Below, piece by piece: positions 1 through 5,227 of a stretch of 5,227 bases of DNA. The notes under the pieces were generated by a model. That model saw only the letters and a list, made by a program, of their open reading frames with translations, had not been told where the DNA came from and did no database searches. This DNA is from Lachnoclostridium sp. UBA6475. GTDB taxonomy: Bacteria > Bacillota > Clostridia > Lachnospirales > Lachnospiraceae. Both the position numbers and the translations under genes were made by a program. The stretch's first letter is position 1. Each line of letters opens with the position of its first letter. The stretch covers positions 460 to 5,686 of the forward strand of contig DJNB01000182.1 in the NCBI GenBank assembly GCA_002435545.1, given 5' to 3'.

Positions 1-94
1 GGAAGGTGATGTACACGCCGATTGCCATAATTCCCCAGATCAGTCCCTGAGCGACTGCTCCGGGCATGGCACTTAATAACACTGAAATATCCAA
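1..94 (-). CDS. ABC transporter permease, TrpY-like/COG4120 family (5' end only)
   Basis: This is the N-terminus of a membrane permease; about 31 codons are present and the rest lies beyond the left edge. The reading frame begins at a TTG (92-94) and gives (M)DISVLLSAMPG, then AVAQGLIWGIMAIGVYITF, a hydrophobic stretch that looks like the first membrane helix. The TTG is chosen because a GGAGGT sequence sits 8 nt upstream; the first in-frame ATG (residue 10) is too far from that site, and DISVLLSAMPG resembles the N-terminus I recall for this permease family. The gene follows a substrate-binding lipoprotein gene by 26 nt, the usual order for the COG2984 (binding protein), COG4120 (permease), COG1101 (ATPase) importers. 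The permease would form the channel in the cytoplasmic membrane. The ATPase gene is expected next but is not visible. The family assignment rests on this short piece plus context. Confidence 0.8.
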   Translation of the reverse strand, partial: MDISVLLSAMPGAVAQGLIWGIMAIGVYITF

Positions 95-102
95 AAAACC
101 TT

Positions 103-109
103 ACCTCCG
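103..109 (-). promoter_or_regulatory. Ribosome binding site for the permease; supports a TTG start
   Basis: CGGAGGT on the minus strand lies 8 nt before the TTG at 92-94. It falls in the 26-nt gap after the lipoprotein stop codon. The spacing fits the TTG better than the GTG or ATG codons further inside the frame. Confidence 0.75.
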
Positions 110-120
110 TTTTCGTCAGC

Positions 121-1125
121 TTATTTGGAAGCTTCGATTTTTTCGTATCCTTCCGGAATGTCAATTCCCAATTCCTTACAAATACTTTCGTTGTACTGTT
201 TGGTTACTTTTGGTGCAAATTTTACTTCCATTGTAGAAACGTCTTTTCCATTTACCAAAACATCATAAGCCATCTCACCGGTTGTATAACCAAGGTCATA
301 ATAACTGATGGAAAGAGTTGCTACACCACATCCGTTACAGATTCCCTGCTCTCCGGCAACAACCGGAACTTTGGCAGGAACACAGGTATTACGGATCACT
401 TCGGTATTGGAAGCTGCGGTATTATCGGTAGGTACATAAATCACGTCACTGTTTTTCGCTGCATTGCTGACTACAGATGCAATATCATTGGAATCTACGA
501 AAGAATAGTTGGTACAAGTATATCCATCTTTTTCCAGATATCCTTTGATCGTCTCCACCTGATACAGTGAGTTTGCTTCTGCGGAACAATAAAGAAGTCC
601 TACTTTTTTCTTATCCGGAAACAGTTCTTTGATCATCGCTGCCTGCTGATCGAGTGGTGCAAGATCCGATGTACCGGAAACATTGATTCCTGTCGTACCT
701 TTCCAGTCTTTGATATTCAAAGCGGTACCATAATCCGTAACGGACGTTCCGAGGATCGGAATATCTGTTGTGCCTGTTGCTGCCGCCTGAAGAGGTGCTG
801 TTGCATTGGCAAGGATCAAATCTACATTTTCCGAAACAAAGGAGTTTACGATGGTTGCACATGTCGGAGAATCTCCCTGTGCATTCTGCTCGTCAAAAGT
901 TACTTTGTCACCCAGTTTTTCTGTCAGCGCATCTTTGAATCCTTTGGTTGCTGCATCCAATGCATCATGCTGAACCAGCTGGCAGATACCAATTTTGTAA
1001 GTTTTTCCACTGTCTACCGCACCGCCGGATGCTGTATCTGTTGAGTTTCCTGCTCCGCCGCAAGCGGTCAGAGACATCGTCATCATTGCTGTAAGTGCTG
1101 CTGCGATTAATTTTTTCAATTTCAT
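121..1125 (-). CDS. ABC transporter substrate-binding lipoprotein (COG2984/PF04392, TrpX-like)
   Basis: This is a 334-aa extracellular lipoprotein that captures a small solute for an ABC importer. Residues 1-22 are a lipoprotein signal: MKLKK, a hydrophobic core, then lipobox L19-T20-A21-C22, with C22 expected to be lipidated. A Gly/Ser/Thr-rich linker runs to about residue 40, followed by the two-lobed periplasmic-binding fold. The first strand and helix carry YKIGICQLVQHDALD, and the H53-x-A-L-D57 pattern resembles streptococcal TrpX-type proteins. The hinge region SISYYDLGYTTGEMAYDVL (about 272-290) is typical of the family. The frame is open to 1158, but the ATG at 1125 is preferred: it has GGAAGGG 8 nt upstream and puts the basic residues at the very N-terminus. 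The gene follows serA by 39 nt and precedes its permease. The mature protein has eight cysteines, including C263-N-G-C266, many for a secreted binding protein. The substrate is not readable from sequence; tryptophan is predicted for some relatives, and the serine/branched-chain context hints at an amino acid. Confidence 0.88.
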   Translation of the reverse strand: MKLKKLIAAALTAMMTMSLTACGGAGNSTDTASGGAVDSGKTYKIGICQLVQHDALDAATKGFKDALTEKLGDKVTFDEQNAQGDSPTCATIVNSFVSENVDLILANATAPLQAAATGTTDIPILGTSVTDYGTALNIKDWKGTTGINVSGTSDLAPLDQQAAMIKELFPDKKKVGLLYCSAEANSLYQVETIKGYLEKDGYTCTNYSFVDSNDIASVVSNAAKNSDVIYVPTDNTAASNTEVIRNTCVPAKVPVVAGEQGICNGCGVATLSISYYDLGYTTGEMAYDVLVNGKDVSTMEVKFAPKVTKQYNESICKELGIDIPEGYEKIEASK

Positions 1126-1133
1126 TAAGAGTA

Positions 1134-1140
1134 CCCTTCC
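1134..1140 (-). promoter_or_regulatory. Ribosome binding site for the lipoprotein gene; decides the start
   Basis: GGAAGGG on the minus strand ends 8 nt before the ATG at 1123-1125. It lies downstream of the alternative ATG at 1156-1158, which would add 11 polar residues before the signal peptide. The shorter start is therefore favoured. This site is weaker than the AGGAGG sites of ilvB and serC. Confidence 0.7.
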
Positions 1141-1164
1141 TTTCTCTTTCTCCGGCACGTCTGC

Positions 1165-2331
1165 TTATTTTACAATACGTACCTTGATTACACCGTCAAT
1201 TGCCTGCAATTCATTTACCAGTTTCTCTGTAGATGGGTTGCAGATATCAAAAATCGTATATGCATAATCCCCACGGCTCTTATTTACCATGTTTTCGATG
1301 TTGATGCCATCGTTTGCAAATAAGGTCGTAAACTGTGACAACATGGAATGCACATTTTTATGTGCCACGGCAATACGTCCCTCTGTTGCACATACACCGG
1401 CATCACATGCAGGATAGTTTACCGAATTCTTAATATTACCATTTTCGATAAAGTCGCGAATCTCTTTTACCGCCATCTTTGCACAGTTATCTTCCGATTC
1501 CTGTGTGGAAGCTCCCAAATGAGGAGTTACGATAGTATTTGGAAGATTTACCGTAGTCGGATTTGGGAAATCTACTACGTATTTCTTCACTTTACCGCTT
1601 TCAAGTGCTGCTTTCATATCCGGCTCATTTACCAGAGTGTCGCGGGAAAAGTTCAAGAATACAACGCCATCTTTCATCTTATCAAATGCGGCTTTGTCAA
1701 ACATTCCCTTTGTGGAATCCAGTAATGGCACATGCACTGTAATAAAATCACACACATCATAAATCTCTTCGTATGTCTTTACGATCGTGATATCGCGGGA
1801 CATATTCAATGCGTTATCTACGGAAAGATATGGATCACATCCATACACTTCCATGCCAAGACGGTTTGCTGCATTGGCAACCAGTACACCGATGGCTCCC
1901 AGACCAATGATTCCAAGTTTTTTACCGGCAATCTCAGTTCCTGCAAATGCCTTTTTCGCTTTTTCTGCTGCTTTTGCAATGCCTTCATCGTCTTTGTTTT
2001 CTTTGATCCACTCGATACCACCTACGATATCACGGGAAGCAAGAAGCATTGCTGCTACAACCAGCTCTTTTACACCATTTGCATTGGCTCCCGGAGTATT
2101 AAATACAACGATCCCTTTTTCTGCACATTTGTCCAGCGGAATGTTATTAACACCGGCTCCGGCTCTTGCTACAGCAGCCAGATCATCGGATAATTCCATC
2201 TCATGCATCGAAGCACTTCGAACGAGAATTGCCTCTGCCTGTGCCGCATCGTCTACCATCTCATAGTTGTCATCCAATAAATCCAGACCGCATTTTGCAA
2301 TTGGATTTAAGCAATTTACTTTTACACTCAT
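1165..2331 (-). CDS. serA: D-3-phosphoglycerate dehydrogenase with C-terminal ACT domain
   Basis: It oxidises 3-phosphoglycerate to 3-phosphohydroxypyruvate with NAD, the first step of serine synthesis in the cytoplasm. It has 388 aa, the short form with a C-terminal ACT domain and no long intervening domain. Residues 1-95 and about 280-310 form the substrate domain (NTPGANANGVKE at 78-89). Residues about 96-280 form the NAD domain, with G143-L-G-A-I-G148 and D166 placed to bind the ribose. Catalytic R230 (in NFSRD) and H271 (in TPHLGAST) are present. The usual catalytic Glu of the DVFxxEP segment is missing: the sequence here is VVDFPNP (252-258) and the loop is about 7 residues short. The ACT domain (about 319-388) keeps H324, N326 and N344, matching the serine-binding H344, N346 and N364 of E. 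coli SerA, so feedback by serine is likely. The ATG overlaps the serC stop as TAATG, with GAGGAG 8 nt upstream inside serC. Adjacent serC supports this role over another hydroxyacid dehydrogenase. Confidence 0.93.
   Translation of the reverse strand: MSVKVNCLNPIAKCGLDLLDDNYEMVDDAAQAEAILVRSASMHEMELSDDLAAVARAGAGVNNIPLDKCAEKGIVVFNTPGANANGVKELVVAAMLLASRDIVGGIEWIKENKDDEGIAKAAEKAKKAFAGTEIAGKKLGIIGLGAIGVLVANAANRLGMEVYGCDPYLSVDNALNMSRDITIVKTYEEIYDVCDFITVHVPLLDSTKGMFDKAAFDKMKDGVVFLNFSRDTLVNEPDMKAALESGKVKKYVVDFPNPTTVNLPNTIVTPHLGASTQESEDNCAKMAVKEIRDFIENGNIKNSVNYPACDAGVCATEGRIAVAHKNVHSMLSQFTTLFANDGINIENMVNKSRGDYAYTIFDICNPSTEKLVNELQAIDGVIKVRIVK
1172..1199 (-). promoter_or_regulatory. Possible weak sigma-A promoter inside the 3' end of serA
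   Basis: On the minus strand TTGACG (1194-1199, 5 of 6 to the -35 consensus) is followed after 16 nt by TATTGT (1172-1177, 4 of 6 to the -10 consensus). Transcription from it would start near the serA stop codon, about 40 nt before the lipoprotein gene. It would allow the transporter to be expressed apart from the biosynthetic genes. The match sits within serA codons and could be chance, so this is tentative. Confidence 0.15.
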
Positions 2332-3413
2332 TACAGATTCTCCTCTTCAAATTTCTTCATAAACTCAACCAATTTTTCTACACCGGCCTTTGGCATAGCG
2401 TTGTAGATACTTGCACGCATTCCGCCGACAGTACGATGTCCCTTCAGGTTTTCAAGGCCTGCCTCTTTTGCCTCTTTGACAAATTTAGCATCCAGCTCGT
2501 CATTTCCGGTAACAAACGGTACGTTCATCAAAGAACGGTCTTCTTTGCGGACAGTCCCTTTGAACAATTTGCTGGAATCTAAGAAGTCATAAAGGATTTT
2601 TGCCTTTTCTTCGTTGCGCTGTTTCATCACTTCAAGACCGCCCATTTTCTTGAGCCATTTGAACACTTTACCGCAGATATAGATACCGTAAGCAGGAGGT
2701 GTATTGTAAAGGCTCTGTGCATCTGCGTGAATCTTGTACTGGAGCATGGTAGGTACTTTTTCATCTACGCTCTCAGGAATCAGGTCTTCACGGATGATCA
2801 CGATGACAACGCCGGCAGGTCCGATATTTTTCTGAACGCCGCCATAGATGACACCATATTTGGTTACATCAACAGGTTCTGACAAGAAGCAGGAAGAAAC
2901 GTCTGCTACCAGTGTCTTTCCTTTTGTATTTGGCAGTGTTTTGTATTTGGTTCCATAAATTGTATTATTTTCACAGATATATACATAGTCTGCATCCTCA
3001 TCGATCGGAAGATCCGAGCAGTCCGGTATGTAAGAAAATGTCTTATCTTCGGAAGAAGCGATCTTATTTGCTTTTCCATATTTGCAAGCCTCTGTATAAG
3101 CTTTTTTTGCCCACTGTCCGGTTACAATATAATCTGCAACACCATTTTTCATCAAGTTCATAGGAATCATGGCAAACTGCTGGGAAGCACCGCCCTGAAG
3201 GAACAATACTTTGTAATTGTCCGGAATATTCATCAAATCCCTAAGGTCTGCTTCTGCTGTCTTAATGATCTCATCGTATGCTTTGGAACGATGGCTCATC
3301 TCCATTACAGACATCCCTGTTCCTCTGTAATCAAGCATCTCATCTGCTGCTTCTTGTAAAACTTCCTCTGGTAATACAGCTGGTCCAGCTGAAAAATTGT
3401 AAACTCTAGCCAC
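2331..3413 (-). CDS. serC: Phosphoserine aminotransferase (GTG start)
   Basis: This PLP enzyme transfers an amino group from glutamate to 3-phosphohydroxypyruvate, giving O-phospho-L-serine. Related enzymes also act on the equivalent step of vitamin B6 synthesis. From the GTG start it has 360 aa, the usual family length. The N-terminus RVYNFSAGPAVLP is diagnostic. H41-R42 in SHRS match the substrate-phosphate contacts; G74-G75-A76-S77 and W101 fit the PLP pocket; D171 should pair with the pyridine nitrogen. K195 in GGVQKNIGPAG is the PLP-binding lysine, and N238-T239 in YNTPP come from the partner subunit in the dimer. H326-R327 and R333 in GHRTVGGMRAS complete the substrate site. An in-frame ATG at 3449 would add 12 residues but has no ribosome binding site and would place AAGGAGGT inside the coding region; the GTG 7 nt after that site gives the normal N-terminus. 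The stop overlaps the serA ATG by 1 nt. Confidence 0.96.
   Translation of the reverse strand: MARVYNFSAGPAVLPEEVLQEAADEMLDYRGTGMSVMEMSHRSKAYDEIIKTAEADLRDLMNIPDNYKVLFLQGGASQQFAMIPMNLMKNGVADYIVTGQWAKKAYTEACKYGKANKIASSEDKTFSYIPDCSDLPIDEDADYVYICENNTIYGTKYKTLPNTKGKTLVADVSSCFLSEPVDVTKYGVIYGGVQKNIGPAGVVIVIIREDLIPESVDEKVPTMLQYKIHADAQSLYNTPPAYGIYICGKVFKWLKKMGGLEVMKQRNEEKAKILYDFLDSSKLFKGTVRKEDRSLMNVPFVTGNDELDAKFVKEAKEAGLENLKGHRTVGGMRASIYNAMPKAGVEKLVEFMKKFEEENL
2340..2345 (-). promoter_or_regulatory. Ribosome binding site for serA, inside the end of serC
   Basis: GAGGAG on the minus strand lies 8 nt before the serA ATG and within the last codons of serC. Together with the TAATG stop/start overlap it suggests translational coupling, so SerC and SerA would be made in linked amounts. 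Confidence 0.75.
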
Positions 3414-3420
3414 GGCTAAA

Positions 3421-3428
3421 ACCTCCTT
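3421..3428 (-). promoter_or_regulatory. Ribosome binding site for serC; decides the GTG start
   Basis: AAGGAGGT on the minus strand is a near-perfect anti-16S match, 7 nt before the GTG at 3411-3413. It falls in the 39-nt gap after ilvB. It argues against the longer ATG-initiated frame, in which this site would be translated. Confidence 0.85.
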
Positions 3429-3443
3429 AAAATATTTATCTAA

Positions 3444-3460
3444 AATCATGCATTATGATT
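3444..3460 (-). repeat. Small inverted repeat across the ilvB stop codon
   Basis: The minus strand reads AATCAT, AATGC, then ATGATT: a perfect 6-bp inverted repeat with a 5-nt loop. The ilvB TAA lies at the junction of the left arm and the loop. The stem is almost all A-U and no run of U follows directly, so it is unlikely to terminate transcription. It could be a minor mRNA structure between ilvB and serC, or chance. Confidence 0.25.
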
Positions 3461-5135
3461 CTGACTTCTTTAAATCTTCTTCTGTAAAGGCTTTTTCAAT
3501 CGCCTCTCCAGGTGCCACCATCGGCCACACTTTGTCATCCTGATCCAGAACGCAGCAGATCACTACCGGACCTTTTTCCTGCATTGCCTGTTTCAGTACG
3601 TCGTCAACTTCTTCGCGTTTGGTTACCAAAAATGCCTTTGCGCCAAGGGCTTCGGACACTTTTACATAATCCACTTTATCCTGAAGAATGGTACTTGAAT
3701 AACGTTTGCCATAGAACAATGTCTGCCACTGGCGAACCATGCCAAGGGCATGATTGTCAAATACAACCTGAATGATCGGAATATCATAACGGGAAGCGGT
3801 TGCCAGCTCGTTCATATTCATACGGAAACATCCGTCTCCGGCAATATTAAATACCATCTTATCCGGATTTCCCACTTTTGCTCCGATACAGGCACCCAGT
3901 CCGTATCCCATCGTTCCCATACCACCGGAACTAAGGAATGAACGAGGATTTTTATACTGATAATACTGTGCTGCCCACATCTGATGCTGTCCGACATCCG
4001 TCGTGATCGTTGCATTCCCCTTTGTTATTTCATAAATCTTATTGATGATTGCCGGGCCGGAAAATTCGTTCATATCAGCATGATCCGGATACTCTTTCTT
4101 AAGTTCATCAATCTGTGCTCTCCACTCCGGTTTCTTAGAAGCTTTGATTCTGGTAGAAATCATCTTCAGAATTTCTTTTGCATCACCGACAACGCTTGCA
4201 TCCACTTCAACATTCTTGTTGATCTCAGCAGCGTCAATATCAATATGTAAAATCTTTGCCTGATTTGCAAATTTGCTTGCATTACCAGTTACACGATCTG
4301 AGAATCTTGCACCAACGACGATTACCAGGTCTGCCTGATTGATACCGAAGTTGGAAACCTTGGTTCCATGCATACCGATCATACCGGTGTATTTCGGATC
4401 GTGGCCGTCCATGACTCCCTTTCCCATCAAAGTATCGCATACAGGGGTATCCAGAATTTCAGCAAGCTTCCGTACTTCCCGATAAGCTCCGGAAATTACA
4501 GCACCGCCACCGACATAGATAAACGGTCTCTTTGCTTCCTTCATTAAAGCAACTGCGTTCTCAATGTCCGCATCAGTGTATTTACGGGAATTCTTAAACG
4601 GAAGAGGCTCCTTCTTCTCATATTCACAGGTGTTGGCAGTTACATCCTTGGTAATATCCACAAGCACCGGCCCCGGTCTTCCTTCCCTGGCAATCCGGAA
4701 AGCCTTGCGGATCGTATCAGCCAGCTTGGTAACATCCTTTACAATATAGCCATGCTTCGTGATCGGCATGGTCACACCGGCAATATCCACCTCCTGGAAC
4801 GTATCCTTGCCAAGTAAAGGAAGGTTTACGTTGCAGGTAATAGCAACGACCGGGACAGAATCCGTATAAGCGGTTGCAATACCGGTTACGAGATTCGTAG
4901 CCCCAGGTCCGCTTGTTGCAAGACACACACCGACTCTTCCGGTTGCTCTTGCATAACCGTCTGCGGCATGAGCCGCACCCTGCTCATGGGAGGTCAGTAT
5001 ATGACGGATTTCATCGGAATGCTTATATAACGCATCATACACATTCAGAATAGTTCCACCCGGATAACCAAATACCGTATCTACTCCCTGTTCCTTTAAA
5101 CATTCAACTACAATTTCAGCTCCCGTCAACTGCAT
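3453..5135 (-). CDS. ilvB: Acetolactate synthase, large catalytic subunit
   Basis: It is a biosynthetic acetohydroxyacid synthase: two pyruvates give 2-acetolactate (valine, leucine), and pyruvate plus 2-ketobutyrate gives 2-aceto-2-hydroxybutyrate (isoleucine). It acts in the cytoplasm with ThDP, Mg and FAD. At 560 aa it is full length. The N-terminal ThDP domain (about 1-170) has FGYPGG (22-27) and catalytic E51 in SHEQGAAHAADGYAR. The middle FAD-binding domain (about 190-330) has GMHGTK and GARFSDRVTG (275-284). The C-terminal ThDP domain has GQHQMWAAQ (382-390), then G433-D434-G435 and N461, the metal ligands 27 residues apart. W470 in GMVRQWQ matches the Trp that favours 2-ketobutyrate in E. 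coli isozyme II. The FAD domain and this motif set separate it from the catabolic AlsS type. The ATG is 8 nt after AGGAGG. The small regulatory subunit gene (ilvN/ilvH) is not in the window. It leads serC by 39 nt, so it is probably co-transcribed with serine synthesis. Confidence 0.96.
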   Translation of the reverse strand: MQLTGAEIVVECLKEQGVDTVFGYPGGTILNVYDALYKHSDEIRHILTSHEQGAAHAADGYARATGRVGVCLATSGPGATNLVTGIATAYTDSVPVVAITCNVNLPLLGKDTFQEVDIAGVTMPITKHGYIVKDVTKLADTIRKAFRIAREGRPGPVLVDITKDVTANTCEYEKKEPLPFKNSRKYTDADIENAVALMKEAKRPFIYVGGGAVISGAYREVRKLAEILDTPVCDTLMGKGVMDGHDPKYTGMIGMHGTKVSNFGINQADLVIVVGARFSDRVTGNASKFANQAKILHIDIDAAEINKNVEVDASVVGDAKEILKMISTRIKASKKPEWRAQIDELKKEYPDHADMNEFSGPAIINKIYEITKGNATITTDVGQHQMWAAQYYQYKNPRSFLSSGGMGTMGYGLGACIGAKVGNPDKMVFNIAGDGCFRMNMNELATASRYDIPIIQVVFDNHALGMVRQWQTLFYGKRYSSTILQDKVDYVKVSEALGAKAFLVTKREEVDDVLKQAMQEKGPVVICCVLDQDDKVWPMVAPGEAIEKAFTEEDLKKSES

Positions 5136-5141
5136 GGAAGT

Positions 5142-5150
5142 CTCCTCCTT
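5142..5150 (-). promoter_or_regulatory. Ribosome binding site for ilvB
   Basis: AAGGAGGAG on the minus strand has its AGGAGG core 8 nt before the ATG at 5133-5135. It supports the ATG that yields MQLTGAEIVV, a standard family N-terminus. Confidence 0.8.
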
Positions 5151-5153
5151 ATA

Positions 5154-5227
5154 TCAGAATAAACTCTTCAAAACCCTCAATATAATCTCACAATCTGTAT
5201 TATTCATCTCTTTATTTCTTATCTCTT
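5154..5227 (-). CDS. Possible C-terminal tail of an upstream gene, or a short leader ORF
   Basis: One minus-strand frame is open from the window edge to a TGA at 5154-5156, about 23 codons ending MNNTDCEIILRVLKSLF. The other two minus frames are closed by early stops. The TGA lies 18 nt before ilvB, spacing much like the rest of the operon, and I see no good promoter in this AT-rich stretch. The simplest reading is the end of an upstream co-transcribed gene. The alternative is a short leader peptide starting at the internal ATG and rich in Ile, Leu and Val codons, but that ATG lacks a clear ribosome binding site and no terminator hairpin follows. I recognise no family, and the open frame could be chance. 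Confidence 0.3.
   Translation of the reverse strand, partial: EIRNKEMNNTDCEIILRVLKSLF

Noticed and set aside
1732..2266. Long plus-strand open frames opposite serA (153 and 159 codons)
   Set aside because: They lie wholly antisense to a well-supported SerA, overlap each other, have low-complexity Ser/Ala/Pro or Cys/Ile-rich composition, and show no recognisable domain.
2166..2582. Plus-strand open frame of 138 codons across the serC/serA junction
   Set aside because: It is antisense to two real genes and its His/Leu/Ser-rich sequence looks like a reverse-strand shadow.
3390..3406. AATTTTTCAGC-like sequence resembling half of a CodY operator
   Set aside because: It encodes the conserved NFSAG of SerC and matches only part of the AATTTTCWGAAAATT consensus, so coding constraint explains it.
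3444..3460. Inverted repeat at the end of ilvB as a terminator
   Set aside because: The stem is 6 bp and nearly all A-U, without a directly following U-tract; it would not be expected to stop transcription.
3746..3757. IlvB has Asp-Asn (D460-N461) where many homologues have Asn-Asn
   Set aside because: The metal-binding Asn is kept at the right spacing from D434, and E. coli isozyme II also has Asp-Asn here, so it is normal variation.
5136..5227. T-box or terminator-type attenuator before ilvB
   Set aside because: No T-box sequence, no GC-rich hairpin and no U-run are present in the 92 nt available; an element further upstream cannot be excluded.

Overview
The window looks like chromosomal DNA from an anaerobic Firmicute, most likely class Clostridia and probably Lachnospiraceae. 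This is inferred from strong AAGGAGG-type ribosome binding sites, a lipoprotein signal with an LTAC lipobox, moderate GC content, and the overall style of the proteins. I cannot name a species. There are no RNA genes, mobile elements, CRISPR repeats or obvious terminators.

Every gene I can support is on the minus strand, so transcription runs from high to low coordinates. In that order they are: a possible C-terminal tail of an upstream gene (5154-5227, uncertain); ilvB, the acetolactate synthase large subunit (3453-5135); serC, phosphoserine aminotransferase (2331-3413, GTG start); serA, an ACT-containing D-3-phosphoglycerate dehydrogenase (1165-2331); a lipoprotein substrate-binding protein of the COG2984/TrpX-like ABC transporter family (121-1125); and the first 31 codons of the matching permease (1-94, TTG start), cut by the window edge. 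Gaps are short: 39 nt between ilvB and serC, a 1-nt overlap between serC and serA, 39 nt between serA and the lipoprotein gene, and 26 nt before the permease. No strong terminator hairpin lies in any gap, so the set reads as one operon.

The biosynthetic genes start from glycolytic intermediates. SerA oxidises 3-phosphoglycerate and SerC transaminates the product to phosphoserine. IlvB condenses pyruvate (or pyruvate plus 2-ketobutyrate) on the way to valine, leucine and isoleucine. The phosphatase SerB and the acetolactate synthase regulatory subunit (IlvN/IlvH) are not in the window. The transporter at the end is of a family that includes the predicted tryptophan transporter TrpXYZ; an amino-acid or related substrate is a reasonable guess from context, but unproven.

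The region is mostly ordinary metabolism and I see no clear new defence or mobile system. The points most worth a second look are the SerA active site, which keeps the catalytic Arg and His but lacks the usual Glu and has a shortened loop there; the operon pairing of ilvB with serCA and a COG2984-type transporter; the eight cysteines in the mature secreted lipoprotein, including a CNGC pair; and the open frame running off the right edge just before ilvB.
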